Positions 24,701-33,231 of a stretch of 64,000 nt of DNA are shown here, one piece after another. Below the pieces are notes generated by a model that made no database searches, was not told the origin of the DNA, and saw only the letters and a list, made by a program, of their open reading frames with translations. The translations under genes and the position numbers were made by a program. This DNA is from Streptomyces sp. NBC_01306 (GTDB lineage Bacteria > Actinomycetota > Actinomycetes > Streptomycetales > Streptomycetaceae), in the NCBI RefSeq assembly GCF_026340465.1, contig NZ_JAPEPC010000001.1, positions 1,987,501 to 2,051,500 on the forward strand. Direction: 5' to 3'. Each line of letters starts with the position of its first letter. The stretch's first letter is position 1.

Positions 24701-25243
24701 GGACTTCGTCAGCGCCGGATAGGGGCCCGGTGCCTCCTTGAGCACCCGCGCCGCCAGCTGGTAGCGGGTGGCGTCGGCGAGCAGCCGGGAGGACGGCTCC
24801 AGACCGATCCGCAGCCCGTGGTCGGTGAGCAGCTGTCCGGCGAAGGCGTGGTACGTCGAGATGCGCGGCTCGCCCGGCGAGTAGTACGGGTCGGCGCTCG
24901 CCGTCGGCACGGAGGGGTGACGGACGGCTGACGAGTGGTGCGGGCCGGGAGCGTCCGGGTCGGTGACGCCGGCGCGGACCAGTGCCTTGCGGACCCGCTC
25001 GGCCAGCTCGCCCGCCGCCTTGTTGGTGAAGGTCAGCCCGAGCACCTGCTCCGGCGCGACCTGCCCGGTCCCCACCAGCCACACCACCCGCGCGGCCATC
25101 ACCGTGGTCTTCCCCGAACCGGCTCCGGCCACGATGACCTGCGGGGCGGGCGGCGCCGTGATGCAGGCCGTCTGCTCCGGGGTGAAGGGGATACCGAGCA
25201 GCTCCTTGAGCTGCTCGGGACCGGTGATGCGTGGGGTGGTCAC
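21755..25243 (-). CDS. adnB: AdnB-like helicase-nuclease subunit
   Basis: Protein of 1162 aa: UvrD/RecB-type motor with Walker A VAGAGSGKTT and VVLLDEYQDTS, plus a C-terminal RecB-family nuclease with GTRFHAWVES, IRGRMDAVYRT and IVDWKTHRA. It lacks the nuclease Fe-S cysteines, as expected for AdnB. AdnAB is the actinobacterial end-resection machine that replaces RecBCD/AddAB in double-strand-break repair. I place the start at GTG 25243: a -10-like TAGCCT ends 7 bases before it, suggesting a leaderless mRNA, while the ATG at 25273 has no ribosome site. An acidic Pro/Glu/Gln/Asp-rich low-complexity insert lies at about residues 870-930. Confidence 0.9.
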   Translation of the reverse strand: MTTPRITGPEQLKELLGIPFTPEQTACITAPPAPQVIVAGAGSGKTTVMAARVVWLVGTGQVAPEQVLGLTFTNKAAGELAERVRKALVRAGVTDPDAPGPHHSSAVRHPSVPTASADPYYSPGEPRISTYHAFAGQLLTDHGLRIGLEPSSRLLADATRYQLAARVLKEAPGPYPALTKSFSSLVSDLLALDGELAEHLVTPEALRAYDTGLLADLEGARLSNAELRKVPEAAGARRELLDLVSRYRAAKRSRDLLDFGDQIALSAELALTRPEVGTILRDEFRVVLLDEYQDTSVAQRLLLSGLFGGGSGHAVTAVGDPCQAIYGWRGASVANLDDFPEHFPYADGSPATRFSLSENRRSGGRLLDLANGLAAPLRAMHAGVEALRPAPGAERDGMVRCALLRTHEEEIGWLADSIAHLVRTGKDPGEIAVLCRTAGDFAEIQGALVARDVPVEVVGLSGLLHLPEVADLVAVCEVLQDPGANASLVRLLTGPRWRIGPRDLALLGRRARLLVRYDSTAGDDGADPDQRLAEAVEGVDPAEVVSLADALDTFLAGGADQGGVDGPGGGRADDGLPFSADARVRFARLAAELRDLRRSLADPLMDVLHRVLATTGLEVELSASPHALAARRRETLSHFLDIAAGFASLDGEASLLAFLAFLRTAAQYEKGLDNALPGGENTVKVLTAHKSKGLEWDVVAVPSLVARQFPSEQSRESWTAQPKVLPHALRGDAATLPGVGAWDAKGLAAFKAAMKSHQHTEELRLGYVTFTRPRSLLLGSAHWWGPSQKRPRGPSDFLLALQEHCAAGYGETEVWADAPEEGEENPALRDAAADHAWPLPLDETSLHRRRAAAELVLDQLNEMADQDHLRRPDRPEQSEEPDQPEEPDQPDQPDHSVTPTPHDAPAPHGTQAPASPSVPHARTPLTPEDARTITSWDRDLDALTGELLRARRTVRDVPVPLTLTATQLLRLAGDPDAFAHELARPMPRPPQPAARRGTRFHAWVESRFEELPLPMLGPDELPGGDDDEPEIADERDLAELKAAFERTPYAGRTPHRVEAPFTLTLAGRVIRGRMDAVYRTSRDTYEIVDWKTHRAHTADPLQLAVYRLAWAEQHHIPLTSVTAAFLYVRTGEVIRPTPLPGRAGLERILLGDPPGEPPRPAG

Positions 25244-25306
25244 CTCAGAAAGGCTAACGGCGCCCTGTGACATCCCCGCATGACATCCCCGCGTGACATC
25301 CCCGCC
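25238..25306 (-). promoter_or_regulatory. adnB leaderless promoter with three 13-bp direct repeats
   Basis: On the minus strand TAGCCT is followed by 7 bases and the GTG start. Immediately upstream are three head-to-tail copies of a 13-bp unit (plus strand TGACATCCCCGCN, 25268-25306) that reach the -35 region. The arrangement looks like a multi-site binding region. Confidence 0.5.
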
Positions 25307-25318
25307 CGGCCCGCTCGC

Positions 25319-25362
25319 GTACCGCCGTCGTACCGCCGTCGTACCGCCGTCGTACCGCCGTC
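25319..25362. repeat. 11-bp tandem repeat at the end of adnA
   Basis: Four copies of ACCGCCGTCGT lie between adnA and adnB, ending at the adnA stop codon. Confidence 0.7.
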
Positions 25363-28300
25363 ACTCGACGATGTGGCGCCCCTCGGGCAGGGCGCTGCAG
25401 GAGGCGCGGAACGCGCAGTGCGTGCAGTGGCTGCCCGTCGTCGGGGTGAAGCGCTCGTCCAGCACCTTTCCGGCGGCGGTGGCCAGCAGGTCGCCGACCC
25501 ACTCCCCCGCGAGCGGCTCCTGGGACTGGACCTTGGGCAGGGCGTCGCCGCCCTCCTTCTTCACGGCGGCCTGCCGCAGCTGTACGAGTTCGGCGCCGCC
25601 CGCCTCGGGGCGCCGGCCGCCGAAGACCTCGTCCACCGCGCCCTCGCGCACCGCGAGCTGGTAGACCGCCAGCTGCGGATGGCGGGCCACCTCGTCCTTC
25701 GTGGGCGCCTGCTTGCCGGTCTTGAAGTCGACCACGTACGCACGGCCCTCCGCGTCCCGCTCGACCCGGTCCATGGAGCCCCGGATCCGGACCTCGTACT
25801 CACCCGCCTCCAGGGTCACGTCGAAGGGGTGCTCGGTGGCGGCCGGGGTGCGGCCCGCGCGGTCCATGACGTGCCAGCGCAGGAAGCGTTCCAGCGCGGC
25901 GCGTGCGTTCTCCTTCTCCTGGCCGGACTTCCAGGGAGCGTCGAAGGCGAGCGAGTTCCAGACCGAGTCGAGGCGTTCCATCAGGACGGCCAGGTCGGCG
26001 GGGGTGCGCCCGGACGCCACCTCGTCCGCGAGGACGTGCACCACGTTGCCGAAGCCCTGGGCGGCGGTGGCGGGCGCGTCCGCCTTCACCTCGCGGCCCA
26101 GGAACCACTGGAGCGAGCAGGTGTGGGCGAGCTGGTCCAGCGAACTGCCGGAGAGTGCGACCGGCTGCCCGGGGTCGCGCACCGGGACCGCGGAGTGCGT
26201 CGGCTCGTACAGCCCCCACCAGCGGTACGGGTGCGCCGCGGGCACCAGCGGCTGGCCCTCCTCGTCCGCGAGCGCGGCCAGCCGGGCGAGCCGGTGGGCG
26301 GCGGCCTCGCGCAGTTCGGGGGACGCCTTCGGGTCGACGGTCGTCGCGCGCAGCTCCGCGACCAGCGGGGCCACCGCGAGGGGGCGCCGGGGGCGGCCCG
26401 TGACGTCCTTCGGCTCCACCCCCAGCTCGGTGAGGAAGCGCGACGGCTGGTCCCCGTCGTCGGCCGGTGCCTTCACCGCGGTCACGACGATCCGGTCGCG
26501 GGCGCGGGTGACCGCGACGTAGAAGAGCCTGCGTTCCTCGGCGAGCAGCGCACCGGGGCTGAGCGGTTCGGCGAGCCCGTCGCGCCCGATCCGGTCCGCT
26601 TCCAGCAGGGAGCCGCGCCGCCTGAGGTCGGGCCACAGCCCTTCCTGCACACCGGCGACGACGACCAGGCCCCATTCCAGGCCCTTGGCGCGGTGCGCGG
26701 TCATCAGCTGGACCGCCTCGGGGCGCACGGTCCGCTTCGACAGGGTGTCGGCGGCGATGTCCTGGGCGTCGATCTCTTCGAGGAAGTTCAGCGCGCCGCG
26801 CCCGCCGGTGCGCTCCTCGGCGCGGGCCGCGGTGTCGAAGAGCGCGCAGACGGCGTCCAGGTCGCGGTCGGCGTTGCGCCCGGCGGCGCCGCCCCGCAGC
26901 GTGGCGCGCTCCAGACGCCGGGGCCAGCCGGTACCGCTCCACAGCTCCCAGAGGGCCTGTTCGGCGGTGCCGCCGTTCTCCAGGAGCGCGCGGGTTCTGC
27001 TCAGTAGCTTGCCCAGCTGCTGGGCGCCCCTGGCGTATGCCGGGTCGTGCGCGATCAGCCGTGCGGGCTCGGCCAGCGCGCGGGCGAGCAGTTCGTCGGA
27101 CGGCGCGGGCAGCCGGTTGCCGCCCGCCCGTTCCTCGTCGCGCAGGGCGCGGCCGAGCCGCCGCAGGTCGGCGGCGTCCATGCCGGCGAGCGGTGAGGTG
27201 AGGAGCGCGAGAGCCGCCTCGGTGGTCAGCCGGGCCGCGGGGGCCCCGGCCGCCGGGCCCTCGTCGCCGGTGTCCGGGCCGGCACCGGGGCTGGTCCCGG
27301 TTTCGGTGCCGGGACCGGCGCCGGTACTGCCCAGCGCCGCTTCCGCCACCGCCCGCAGCGCCGTCAGCAGCGGGGTGACCGCGGGCTCGTGGCGCAGCGG
27401 TACGTCGTCGCCCGCGATGTCCAGCGGGACCCCGGCCGAGGTCAGCGCCCGGCGCACCGCCGGGATCGAGCGGCCGCCCGCACGGACCAGGACCGCCATG
27501 TCGTTCCACGGCACGCCCTCCTCCAGGTGGGCCCGGCGCAGGATGTCCGCGATGTTGTCCAGTTCGGTGCCGACCGTCGGGTAGGTGTACGCCTCGACCC
27601 GGCCCCCGGCCCGTACCGCCGAGAGCTCCCGGTGTGCGCGGACCTTCGCGGCGGGGAGCCGGGGCAGCGGCATCCGCTGGGTGAGCAGCCGGGTCGCCGT
27701 CAGCAGGGCCGTGGCGGAGCGGCGTGAGGTGGTCAGCACCTCGACGGGGGCCGGGCGGCCGTCCGTGCGGGCGAAGGTGTCGGGGAAGTCCAGGATGCCG
27801 TTCACGTCGGCGCCGCGGAACGCGTAGATCGACTGGTCCGGGTCGCCGAACGCGACCAGGGTCCGGCCGCCGCCCGCCAGCGCGTGCAACAGCCTGACCT
27901 GCGCCGGGTCCGTGTCCTGGTACTCGTCGACGAAGACCGCGTCGTAGCGGAGGTCGGCGCGTTCGGCCAGCGGCACCGCGCGGTGCACCAGCTCCGCGTA
28001 GTCGACGACGCCCTGCGCGTCGAGGACGTCCAGATACTCGGCGAGGAATCCGGCGGCCGCGTGCCAGTCGGGGCGCCCCGTGCGGTCCGCGAACGCGGCC
28101 AGGGTCTCCGGGCCGAGGCCCAGCTCCCGGCTGCGGGCGAGCACCGCGCGCACCTCGTCGGCGAAGCCGCGCGTCGTCAGGCAGGCCCGCAGCTCGTCGG
28201 GCCAGCGGATCCGGCCCAGGTCGAGCTGTCCGGCCAGCAGCTCCCGCACCGCGACGTCCTGCTCGGGTCCGGACAGCAGCCGCAGCGGTTCGGCGAAGAG

Positions 28301-28732
28301 GTCGGCGTCCTGGTGGGCTCGGACCAGGGCATAGCAGAAGGAGTGGAAGGTGGTCGCCTGCGGTCCGTACGTGCCGATCCTGGATCCGGCGCCGGACGCC
28401 CCGGCATCGGGGAGCGGCCCCTGCCCGCCGCCCTGGATCCGTACGGCCATCCGGTCGCGCAGCTCCACCGCGGCCCGGCGGCTGAAGGTGAGGACCAGGA
28501 TCCGTTCGGGGTCCGTCCCCTCGGCGATGCGCCGGGCCACCGCCTCCACCAGCGTGGTGGATTTGCCCGTGCCCGGCCCGGCCAGGACCAGCAACGGCCC
28601 GGTGCCGTGATCAACCACCGCACGCTGCCGTGCGTCCAGTACGGGTGGATCCACCGTGCCCGGCGGGGTGCGCACCAGTCGGTACGCGCCCGGGGCCCGT
28701 TGCCGTACCCGGTGGGAAGTGGAGGTGCTCAC
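25361..28732 (-). CDS. adnA: AdnA-like helicase-nuclease subunit with Fe-S nuclease
   Basis: Protein of 1123 aa. SF1 motor with Walker A AGPGTGKST (about 51-59) and AVFVDEYQDTDPAQ, then a C-terminal nuclease with GSMDRVERD and VVDFKTGKQAP. The Fe-S cluster cysteines typical of AddB/AdnA are visible as LAHTCSLQWF and HCTHCAFRASC (C-x2-C-x5-C) at the very end. It forms a heterodimer with AdnB, encoded just downstream on the same strand. Start GTG at 28732. An Ala/Gly/Thr-rich low-complexity linker lies mid-protein (about 465-495). Confidence 0.9.
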   Translation of the reverse strand: MSTSTSHRVRQRAPGAYRLVRTPPGTVDPPVLDARQRAVVDHGTGPLLVLAGPGTGKSTTLVEAVARRIAEGTDPERILVLTFSRRAAVELRDRMAVRIQGGGQGPLPDAGASGAGSRIGTYGPQATTFHSFCYALVRAHQDADLFAEPLRLLSGPEQDVAVRELLAGQLDLGRIRWPDELRACLTTRGFADEVRAVLARSRELGLGPETLAAFADRTGRPDWHAAAGFLAEYLDVLDAQGVVDYAELVHRAVPLAERADLRYDAVFVDEYQDTDPAQVRLLHALAGGGRTLVAFGDPDQSIYAFRGADVNGILDFPDTFARTDGRPAPVEVLTTSRRSATALLTATRLLTQRMPLPRLPAAKVRAHRELSAVRAGGRVEAYTYPTVGTELDNIADILRRAHLEEGVPWNDMAVLVRAGGRSIPAVRRALTSAGVPLDIAGDDVPLRHEPAVTPLLTALRAVAEAALGSTGAGPGTETGTSPGAGPDTGDEGPAAGAPAARLTTEAALALLTSPLAGMDAADLRRLGRALRDEERAGGNRLPAPSDELLARALAEPARLIAHDPAYARGAQQLGKLLSRTRALLENGGTAEQALWELWSGTGWPRRLERATLRGGAAGRNADRDLDAVCALFDTAARAEERTGGRGALNFLEEIDAQDIAADTLSKRTVRPEAVQLMTAHRAKGLEWGLVVVAGVQEGLWPDLRRRGSLLEADRIGRDGLAEPLSPGALLAEERRLFYVAVTRARDRIVVTAVKAPADDGDQPSRFLTELGVEPKDVTGRPRRPLAVAPLVAELRATTVDPKASPELREAAAHRLARLAALADEEGQPLVPAAHPYRWWGLYEPTHSAVPVRDPGQPVALSGSSLDQLAHTCSLQWFLGREVKADAPATAAQGFGNVVHVLADEVASGRTPADLAVLMERLDSVWNSLAFDAPWKSGQEKENARAALERFLRWHVMDRAGRTPAATEHPFDVTLEAGEYEVRIRGSMDRVERDAEGRAYVVDFKTGKQAPTKDEVARHPQLAVYQLAVREGAVDEVFGGRRPEAGGAELVQLRQAAVKKEGGDALPKVQSQEPLAGEWVGDLLATAAGKVLDERFTPTTGSHCTHCAFRASCSALPEGRHIVE

Positions 28733-28857
28733 GTGGATCGCCGGTCCTGGAAGGGGTGCGTGGATGTGCGGACGGGAAGGGTGGGTGCCGAGTATGTGCC
28801 GGGCCCGGCGGCTCCGCCGGTCCCGCGGTGCCCCGCCGACGCTACGCCGTCGGGCCG

Positions 28858-28935
28858 GGTGACCGGGACGGCAGTGACCGGGACGACAGCGGCCCGGACG
28901 ACAGCGGCCCGGCGGACAGCGGCCCGGACGGCCGT
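28858..28935. repeat. 15-bp degenerate tandem repeat upstream of adnA
   Basis: Four to five imperfect copies of CCGGACGACAGCGGC lie in the 267-base gap between adnA and the alkyltransferase-like gene. No gene is apparent in this gap. Confidence 0.55.
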
Positions 28936-28999
28936 GCCGGTGGCCTGTACTCCGTACGGGTCTCAGACCACCCGTGGGAGGGCCGAATGGCGGAAGCTG

Positions 29000-29350
29000 T
29001 CAGACATGAGCCCCGTCGCCGCCGTCCCACCGCGCCCGCCGCATGTCCAGGCGCGGCAGGTGGCCGTCCGCTTCCCGTGCGGCCCGCGAGGCGTCCCGCA
29101 GCGGGGTGGACTCCGCGCGGTAGTGCTCCAGCGCCCGCAGTTCGTGGCCCGCGAGCAGCGCACCGTCCGAGCGCACCACACGCCACCACGGGGCTCCGCC
29201 GCCGTAGAGGGCCATCACCCGCCCCACCTGGCGCGGGCCCCCCTCTCCCAGCCATTCGGCGATGTCCCCGTACGTCATGACGCGGCCGGGCGGGATCAGC
29301 TCCGCGACGTCCAGCACCCGTTCCGCGTACTCCGGCAGCTCAGCACTCAC
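29000..29350 (-). CDS. Alkyltransferase-like protein (ATL, MGMT fold without catalytic Cys)
   Basis: Protein of 116 aa with the DNA-binding fold of O6-alkylguanine methyltransferase: IPPGRVMTYGDIAEWLG and GRVMALYGGGAPWWRVVRSDG. The catalytic PCHR motif is replaced by PWWR, the mark of ATLs, which bind O6-alkylguanine lesions and hand them to nucleotide excision repair. The start GTG at 29350 has AGGA about 10 bases upstream. It lies next to adnA, so repair functions cluster here. Confidence 0.9.
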   Translation of the reverse strand: MSAELPEYAERVLDVAELIPPGRVMTYGDIAEWLGEGGPRQVGRVMALYGGGAPWWRVVRSDGALLAGHELRALEHYRAESTPLRDASRAAREADGHLPRLDMRRARWDGGDGAHV

Positions 29351-29541
29351 CCGGCCCATCCTGCACCACAGCGCCGACAACGCGCCGGGCTCTCCGCAGA
29401 GCGGGCCATTTTCCGCAAAGGGGCCCTGATGCCCTCCCGCACCGCCCGGACATGCCACCATCGTCCGGGCGGTGGCCGGGCTTCCCGCGAGCAGCGCCCG
29501 GCCGCTCTGCCCGCGGGCCCAGCACCCCGAGGTGGAGCGCA

Positions 29542-32493
29542 GTGATACGAGACAAAGAGGAACCGACGGAGGGGCCAGGCGTGCAGGAGCCACCGGAGGC
29601 GGCGAACGCCCCCGACTCCGAAACCCCTCCGGGCGGACCGGAGGCCGGCCCGGGGCCGGGCCGCGGTCCGGTCGCACCGGGCGGCCCTGACGCGGCTCCG
29701 GGTGCGGCCGACGAGACGGATTCCGGGCCCGGATCACACCCGGAGGCGGGATCACAGCCCGCCACCGGATCACACCCGGGCCCGGACGCAGAACCCTCCA
29801 CCGGTTCACACCCAGGCCCGGACGCACAGCCCGCCACGGGGTCCCGCCCCGGACCGGACGCAGGACCCGCCACCGGATCCCACCCCGGATCGCAGGAGTC
29901 ACCGCCCGAGTTCGGCGGGGCGACGCCCATCGACCGGGTCTCCGGGGACGAGCCGCTGCTCGCCGCCCGGGTGCACCGCCCGTCCGATCTGCTGCGCCTG
30001 CTCACCGGCATCCTGGCCATCGCGCTGTTCCTGGCCATCGCCGCCTTCGCCCACGGCACGACATCGGGGCTCGCCCAGGACATCCACAACGGCACCGTCC
30101 AGACACCCGATCTGCTCCTCAAGCTCGCCGGGCTCTTCTCGTCCATCGCCATACTGATCCTGCCGGTCGCCTTCGCGATCGAACGGCTGGTCAAACGGGA
30201 CGGTCTGCGGATCGCGGACGGCGTGCTGGCCGCCGTACTCGCCCACGGCGCCGCGCTCGCCACCGACCTCTGGGTCGCCAAGGCCGCACCCAAGTCGATC
30301 ACCGAGGCGCTCACCCAGTCGCTCGCCAACGGCACGCTCACCGACCCCGTGCACGGCTATCTCGCCCCCGTCATCGCGTATATGACGGCCGTCGGCATGG
30401 CCCGCAGGCCGCGCTGGCGGGTGGCGCTCTGGGTGGTGCTGCTGGTCAACGCCTTCGCTGTGCTGGTCGGCCGGCAGACCACCCCCTTCTCGATCATCGT
30501 GACGATCCTGCTGGGCTGGACCGTCGCGTACGGCACGCTGTACGCCGTCGGCTCGCCCAACGTCCGCCCGACCGGCCGCCAGCTGCTCGCCGGGCTGCGG
30601 CACGTCGGCTTCAACCCCGTCAGCGCGATGCGCGCCGAGGACATCCCCGACTCCGCCGAGCAGGGCGACCGCGGCCGCCGCTACTTCGTCACGCTGGAGG
30701 ACGGCGGGCCGCTCGACGTCACCGTCGTCGACCGGGAGCAGCAGGCGCAGGGCTTCTTCTACCGGGTGTGGCGCCGCCTCACCCTGCGGTCCATCTCCAC
30801 CGGCCGCTCCATCCAGTCGCTGCGCCAGGCCCTGGAGCAGGAGGCGCTCCTCGCGTACGCGGCCATCGCCGCCGGGGCCAACGCGCCGAAGCTGATCGCC
30901 ACGTCCGAGCTCGGCCCCGACGCGGTGATGCTCGTGTACGAGCACACCGGCGGCCGCTCCCTCGACTCGCTGCCCGACGAGGAGTTCACCGACGAGCTGA
31001 TGCGGAACGCCTGGCGGCAGATGCAGGCTCTGCAGTCCCGTCGCATCGCGCACCGCAGGCTCGTCGGCGACGCGATCCTGGTGGACCGGTCGGGCCGGGT
31101 GATCCTCACCGATCTGCGCGGCGGCGAGATCGCGGCGAGCGACATCGTGCTGCGCATGGACATCGCGCAGCTGCTCACCACGCTGGGGCTGCGGGCCGGG
31201 GCGGAGCGCTCGGTCGCGTCAGCCGTGGCGGTCATCGGTCCCGACAAGGTGGCCGACAGCCTGCCGCTGCTCCAGCCGCTGGCGCTGAGCCGGTCGACCC
31301 GGGCGACTCTGCGCCAGCTGGCGCGCGAGCGGGCGCAGCGCGAGCGCGAAGCCGTGATCGAGGCGTCGGAGACGGCGAAGCGGGCGAAGGCCGGGCCCGA
31401 AGCGCCGGGCGACAGCCGCAAGGCCGCCCGTGCCGAGAAGAAGGCCGAGAAGGAGGCCATCGACGACGCGCTGGACGGGGCACGTGAGGAGGACCTGCTC
31501 TCGCAGATCCGCCACCAGGTGCTGCTGATCCGCCCGCAGGCGCACGCCGAACCGGTACGGCTCGAACGCGTCAAGCTGCGCACCCTGTTCACGGTCATCG
31601 CCGGATCCGTCGCCGCGTACTTCCTGCTCTCTCAGCTCGCGAACATCCCGTACCACCAGCTGATCACCACCACCCGCTGGGGCTGGGTCGCCCTGGCGGT
31701 GCTGTTCTCCGCGGTGAGTTACGTGGCGGCGGCGATGAGCCTGCTCGGCTTCGTACCGGAGAAGGTGCCGTTCCTGCGGGCCGTGTCGGCGCAGGTCGCC
31801 GGGTCCTTCGTGAAGCTGGTGGCGCCCGCGGCGGTCGGCGGTGTGGCGCTCAACACCCGTTTCCTGCAACGCGCGGGCGTGCGCCCCGGGCTCGCGGTGG
31901 CCAGTGTCGGTGCTTCGCAGCTCTTCGGGCTGGCCAGCCACATCCTGCTGCTGATGATCTTCGGCTATGTGACGGGCACCGAGCAGACCCCGTCGCTGAC
32001 CCCGTCCCGCACGGTGATCGCCGGCCTGCTGACGGCAGCGGTGCTCGCGCTGGTGGTGACGGCGGTGCCGTTCCTGCGGAAGTTCGTTGTCACACGGGTG
32101 CGTTCGCTGTTCGCCGGGGTGGTGCCGCGGATGCTGGACGTGCTCCAGCAGCCCCGCAAGCTGCTCACCGGTATCGGCGGGATGCTGCTGCTGACCGGCA
32201 CGTTCGTGATGTGCCTCGACGCGTCGATCCGGGCCTTCGGTGGCGGCTCGACCATAAGTTACGCCAGCATCGCGGTGGTCTTCCTGACCGCGAACGCGGT
32301 GGGGTCCGCCGTACCGACGCCCGGTGGGGTCGGGGCCGTCGAGACGGCGCTGACCGGTGCGCTGATCATCGCCCGCGTCGACCCGGGGACGGCTGCCGCC
32401 GCCGTGCTGCTCTTCCGGCTGCTGACGTTCTGGCTTCCGGTGCTGCCCGGCTGGCTGTGCTTCAACTACCTGACGCGCAGAGGGGCTCTCTAG
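29542..32493 (+). CDS. Fusion membrane protein: TM module, kinase-like domain, flippase-like TM domain
   Basis: Protein of 983 aa. The first 150 residues are disordered and Pro/Gly/Asp-rich with repeats of the type TGSHPGPDAQPA. A first TM block follows (LLTGILAIALFLAIAAFA and four or five more helices). Next is a kinase-like segment with LVYEHTGGRSLDSL, RIAHRRLVGDAILVD and ILTDLRGGEIA, which resembles APH/ABC1-type kinases but replaces HxD with HRR. A charged linker and a C-terminal block of about seven TMs like the LPG-synthase/flippase (UPF0104) family complete it. A lipid- or glycan-linked transport role is inferred. The start is uncertain: GTG 29542 (used) or GTG 29581, which has GGAGG eight bases upstream. 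Confidence 0.8.
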   Translation: MIRDKEEPTEGPGVQEPPEAANAPDSETPPGGPEAGPGPGRGPVAPGGPDAAPGAADETDSGPGSHPEAGSQPATGSHPGPDAEPSTGSHPGPDAQPATGSRPGPDAGPATGSHPGSQESPPEFGGATPIDRVSGDEPLLAARVHRPSDLLRLLTGILAIALFLAIAAFAHGTTSGLAQDIHNGTVQTPDLLLKLAGLFSSIAILILPVAFAIERLVKRDGLRIADGVLAAVLAHGAALATDLWVAKAAPKSITEALTQSLANGTLTDPVHGYLAPVIAYMTAVGMARRPRWRVALWVVLLVNAFAVLVGRQTTPFSIIVTILLGWTVAYGTLYAVGSPNVRPTGRQLLAGLRHVGFNPVSAMRAEDIPDSAEQGDRGRRYFVTLEDGGPLDVTVVDREQQAQGFFYRVWRRLTLRSISTGRSIQSLRQALEQEALLAYAAIAAGANAPKLIATSELGPDAVMLVYEHTGGRSLDSLPDEEFTDELMRNAWRQMQALQSRRIAHRRLVGDAILVDRSGRVILTDLRGGEIAASDIVLRMDIAQLLTTLGLRAGAERSVASAVAVIGPDKVADSLPLLQPLALSRSTRATLRQLARERAQREREAVIEASETAKRAKAGPEAPGDSRKAARAEKKAEKEAIDDALDGAREEDLLSQIRHQVLLIRPQAHAEPVRLERVKLRTLFTVIAGSVAAYFLLSQLANIPYHQLITTTRWGWVALAVLFSAVSYVAAAMSLLGFVPEKVPFLRAVSAQVAGSFVKLVAPAAVGGVALNTRFLQRAGVRPGLAVASVGASQLFGLASHILLLMIFGYVTGTEQTPSLTPSRTVIAGLLTAAVLALVVTAVPFLRKFVVTRVRSLFAGVVPRMLDVLQQPRKLLTGIGGMLLLTGTFVMCLDASIRAFGGGSTISYASIAVVFLTANAVGSAVPTPGGVGAVETALTGALIIARVDPGTAAAAVLLFRLLTFWLPVLPGWLCFNYLTRRGAL

Positions 32494-32547
32494 GGGCTGC
32501 CCCGGCCGGGCACCCCGGGGATTGCCGGGGATTGACGCCCCCGCCGG

Positions 32548-33078
32548 TCAGGCGCCCGGCGCTGTCTCCGTACGGGTCCGGCTCCGCTCCAGCGTCCGCA
32601 GGATCAGCCACTGGTCGCCCCACGCCATCGCGGTGCCCAGTACGGCCATCACCACGCCGATCACTACGCTGCCGACGGCCGCCCCCACAGCGAATCCGGC
32701 GAGCCCCAGCGCACCGCGGACCGCGAACCGCAGCGCGACCAGGCCGACCGCGAGCAGCCGGGTGCGCTTGTTCTTCCAGAGCGCCCGCATGAAGCGCATC
32801 CGGGTCCGCAGCACGGTGAGCGAGAGCGTCAGGTTCACCGCGGCGACGACCGGGATCAGCCAGTACGCGACCGGGTAGGCCCGTGCGATGTCGAAGACGC
32901 CGGCGAAAGTGCCGACGATCGGGAAGTACCAGTTCGGCAGCGGCTTGATCTCCACCGGGGCCGGCGCGGCGACCGGCGCGGTGACCGGTTCCGTGTTCTG
33001 GGTGGTGCTCTGTGCGGTGATCTGCTCCGTGCTCACTGCGGTCATTTCCGGTTCCCCCTGAGGCTTCGTTTCCGACAC
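32548..33078 (-). CDS. Small multi-TM membrane protein
   Basis: Protein of 176 aa. The polar N-terminus (about 1-45) is Thr/Gln/Glu/Pro-rich; hydrophobic segments follow (WYFPIVGTFAGVFDIA, YWLIPVVAAVNLTLSLTVL, LLAVGLVALRFAVRG, AVGSVVIGVVMAVLGT). I recognise no family and no catalytic motif. Start GTG at 33078 with GGAAG upstream; the ATG at 33045 is an alternative. It converges with the fusion membrane protein gene. Confidence 0.7.
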   Translation of the reverse strand: MSETKPQGEPEMTAVSTEQITAQSTTQNTEPVTAPVAAPAPVEIKPLPNWYFPIVGTFAGVFDIARAYPVAYWLIPVVAAVNLTLSLTVLRTRMRFMRALWKNKRTRLLAVGLVALRFAVRGALGLAGFAVGAAVGSVVIGVVMAVLGTAMAWGDQWLILRTLERSRTRTETAPGA

Positions 33079-33231
33079 GAGAAGCTTCCCGCGCCGGGCA
33101 CCTCCGGCGGCAGAGCGAAGCGTCCGTACTCCGGCAGGACAAATGTCCCGGCCCCGCGGCGAGCGCCGTGCCCGAAGTGCGGCCCGTCCGGGCCCGCTTG
33201 TGTCCCGCCCCTTCAGCCCGCCCGGACCGGC

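Noticed and set aside
22241..24931. 896-codon open frame on the plus strand
   Set aside because: Antisense shadow of adnB; no recognisable domain and amino-acid composition typical of a shadow frame.
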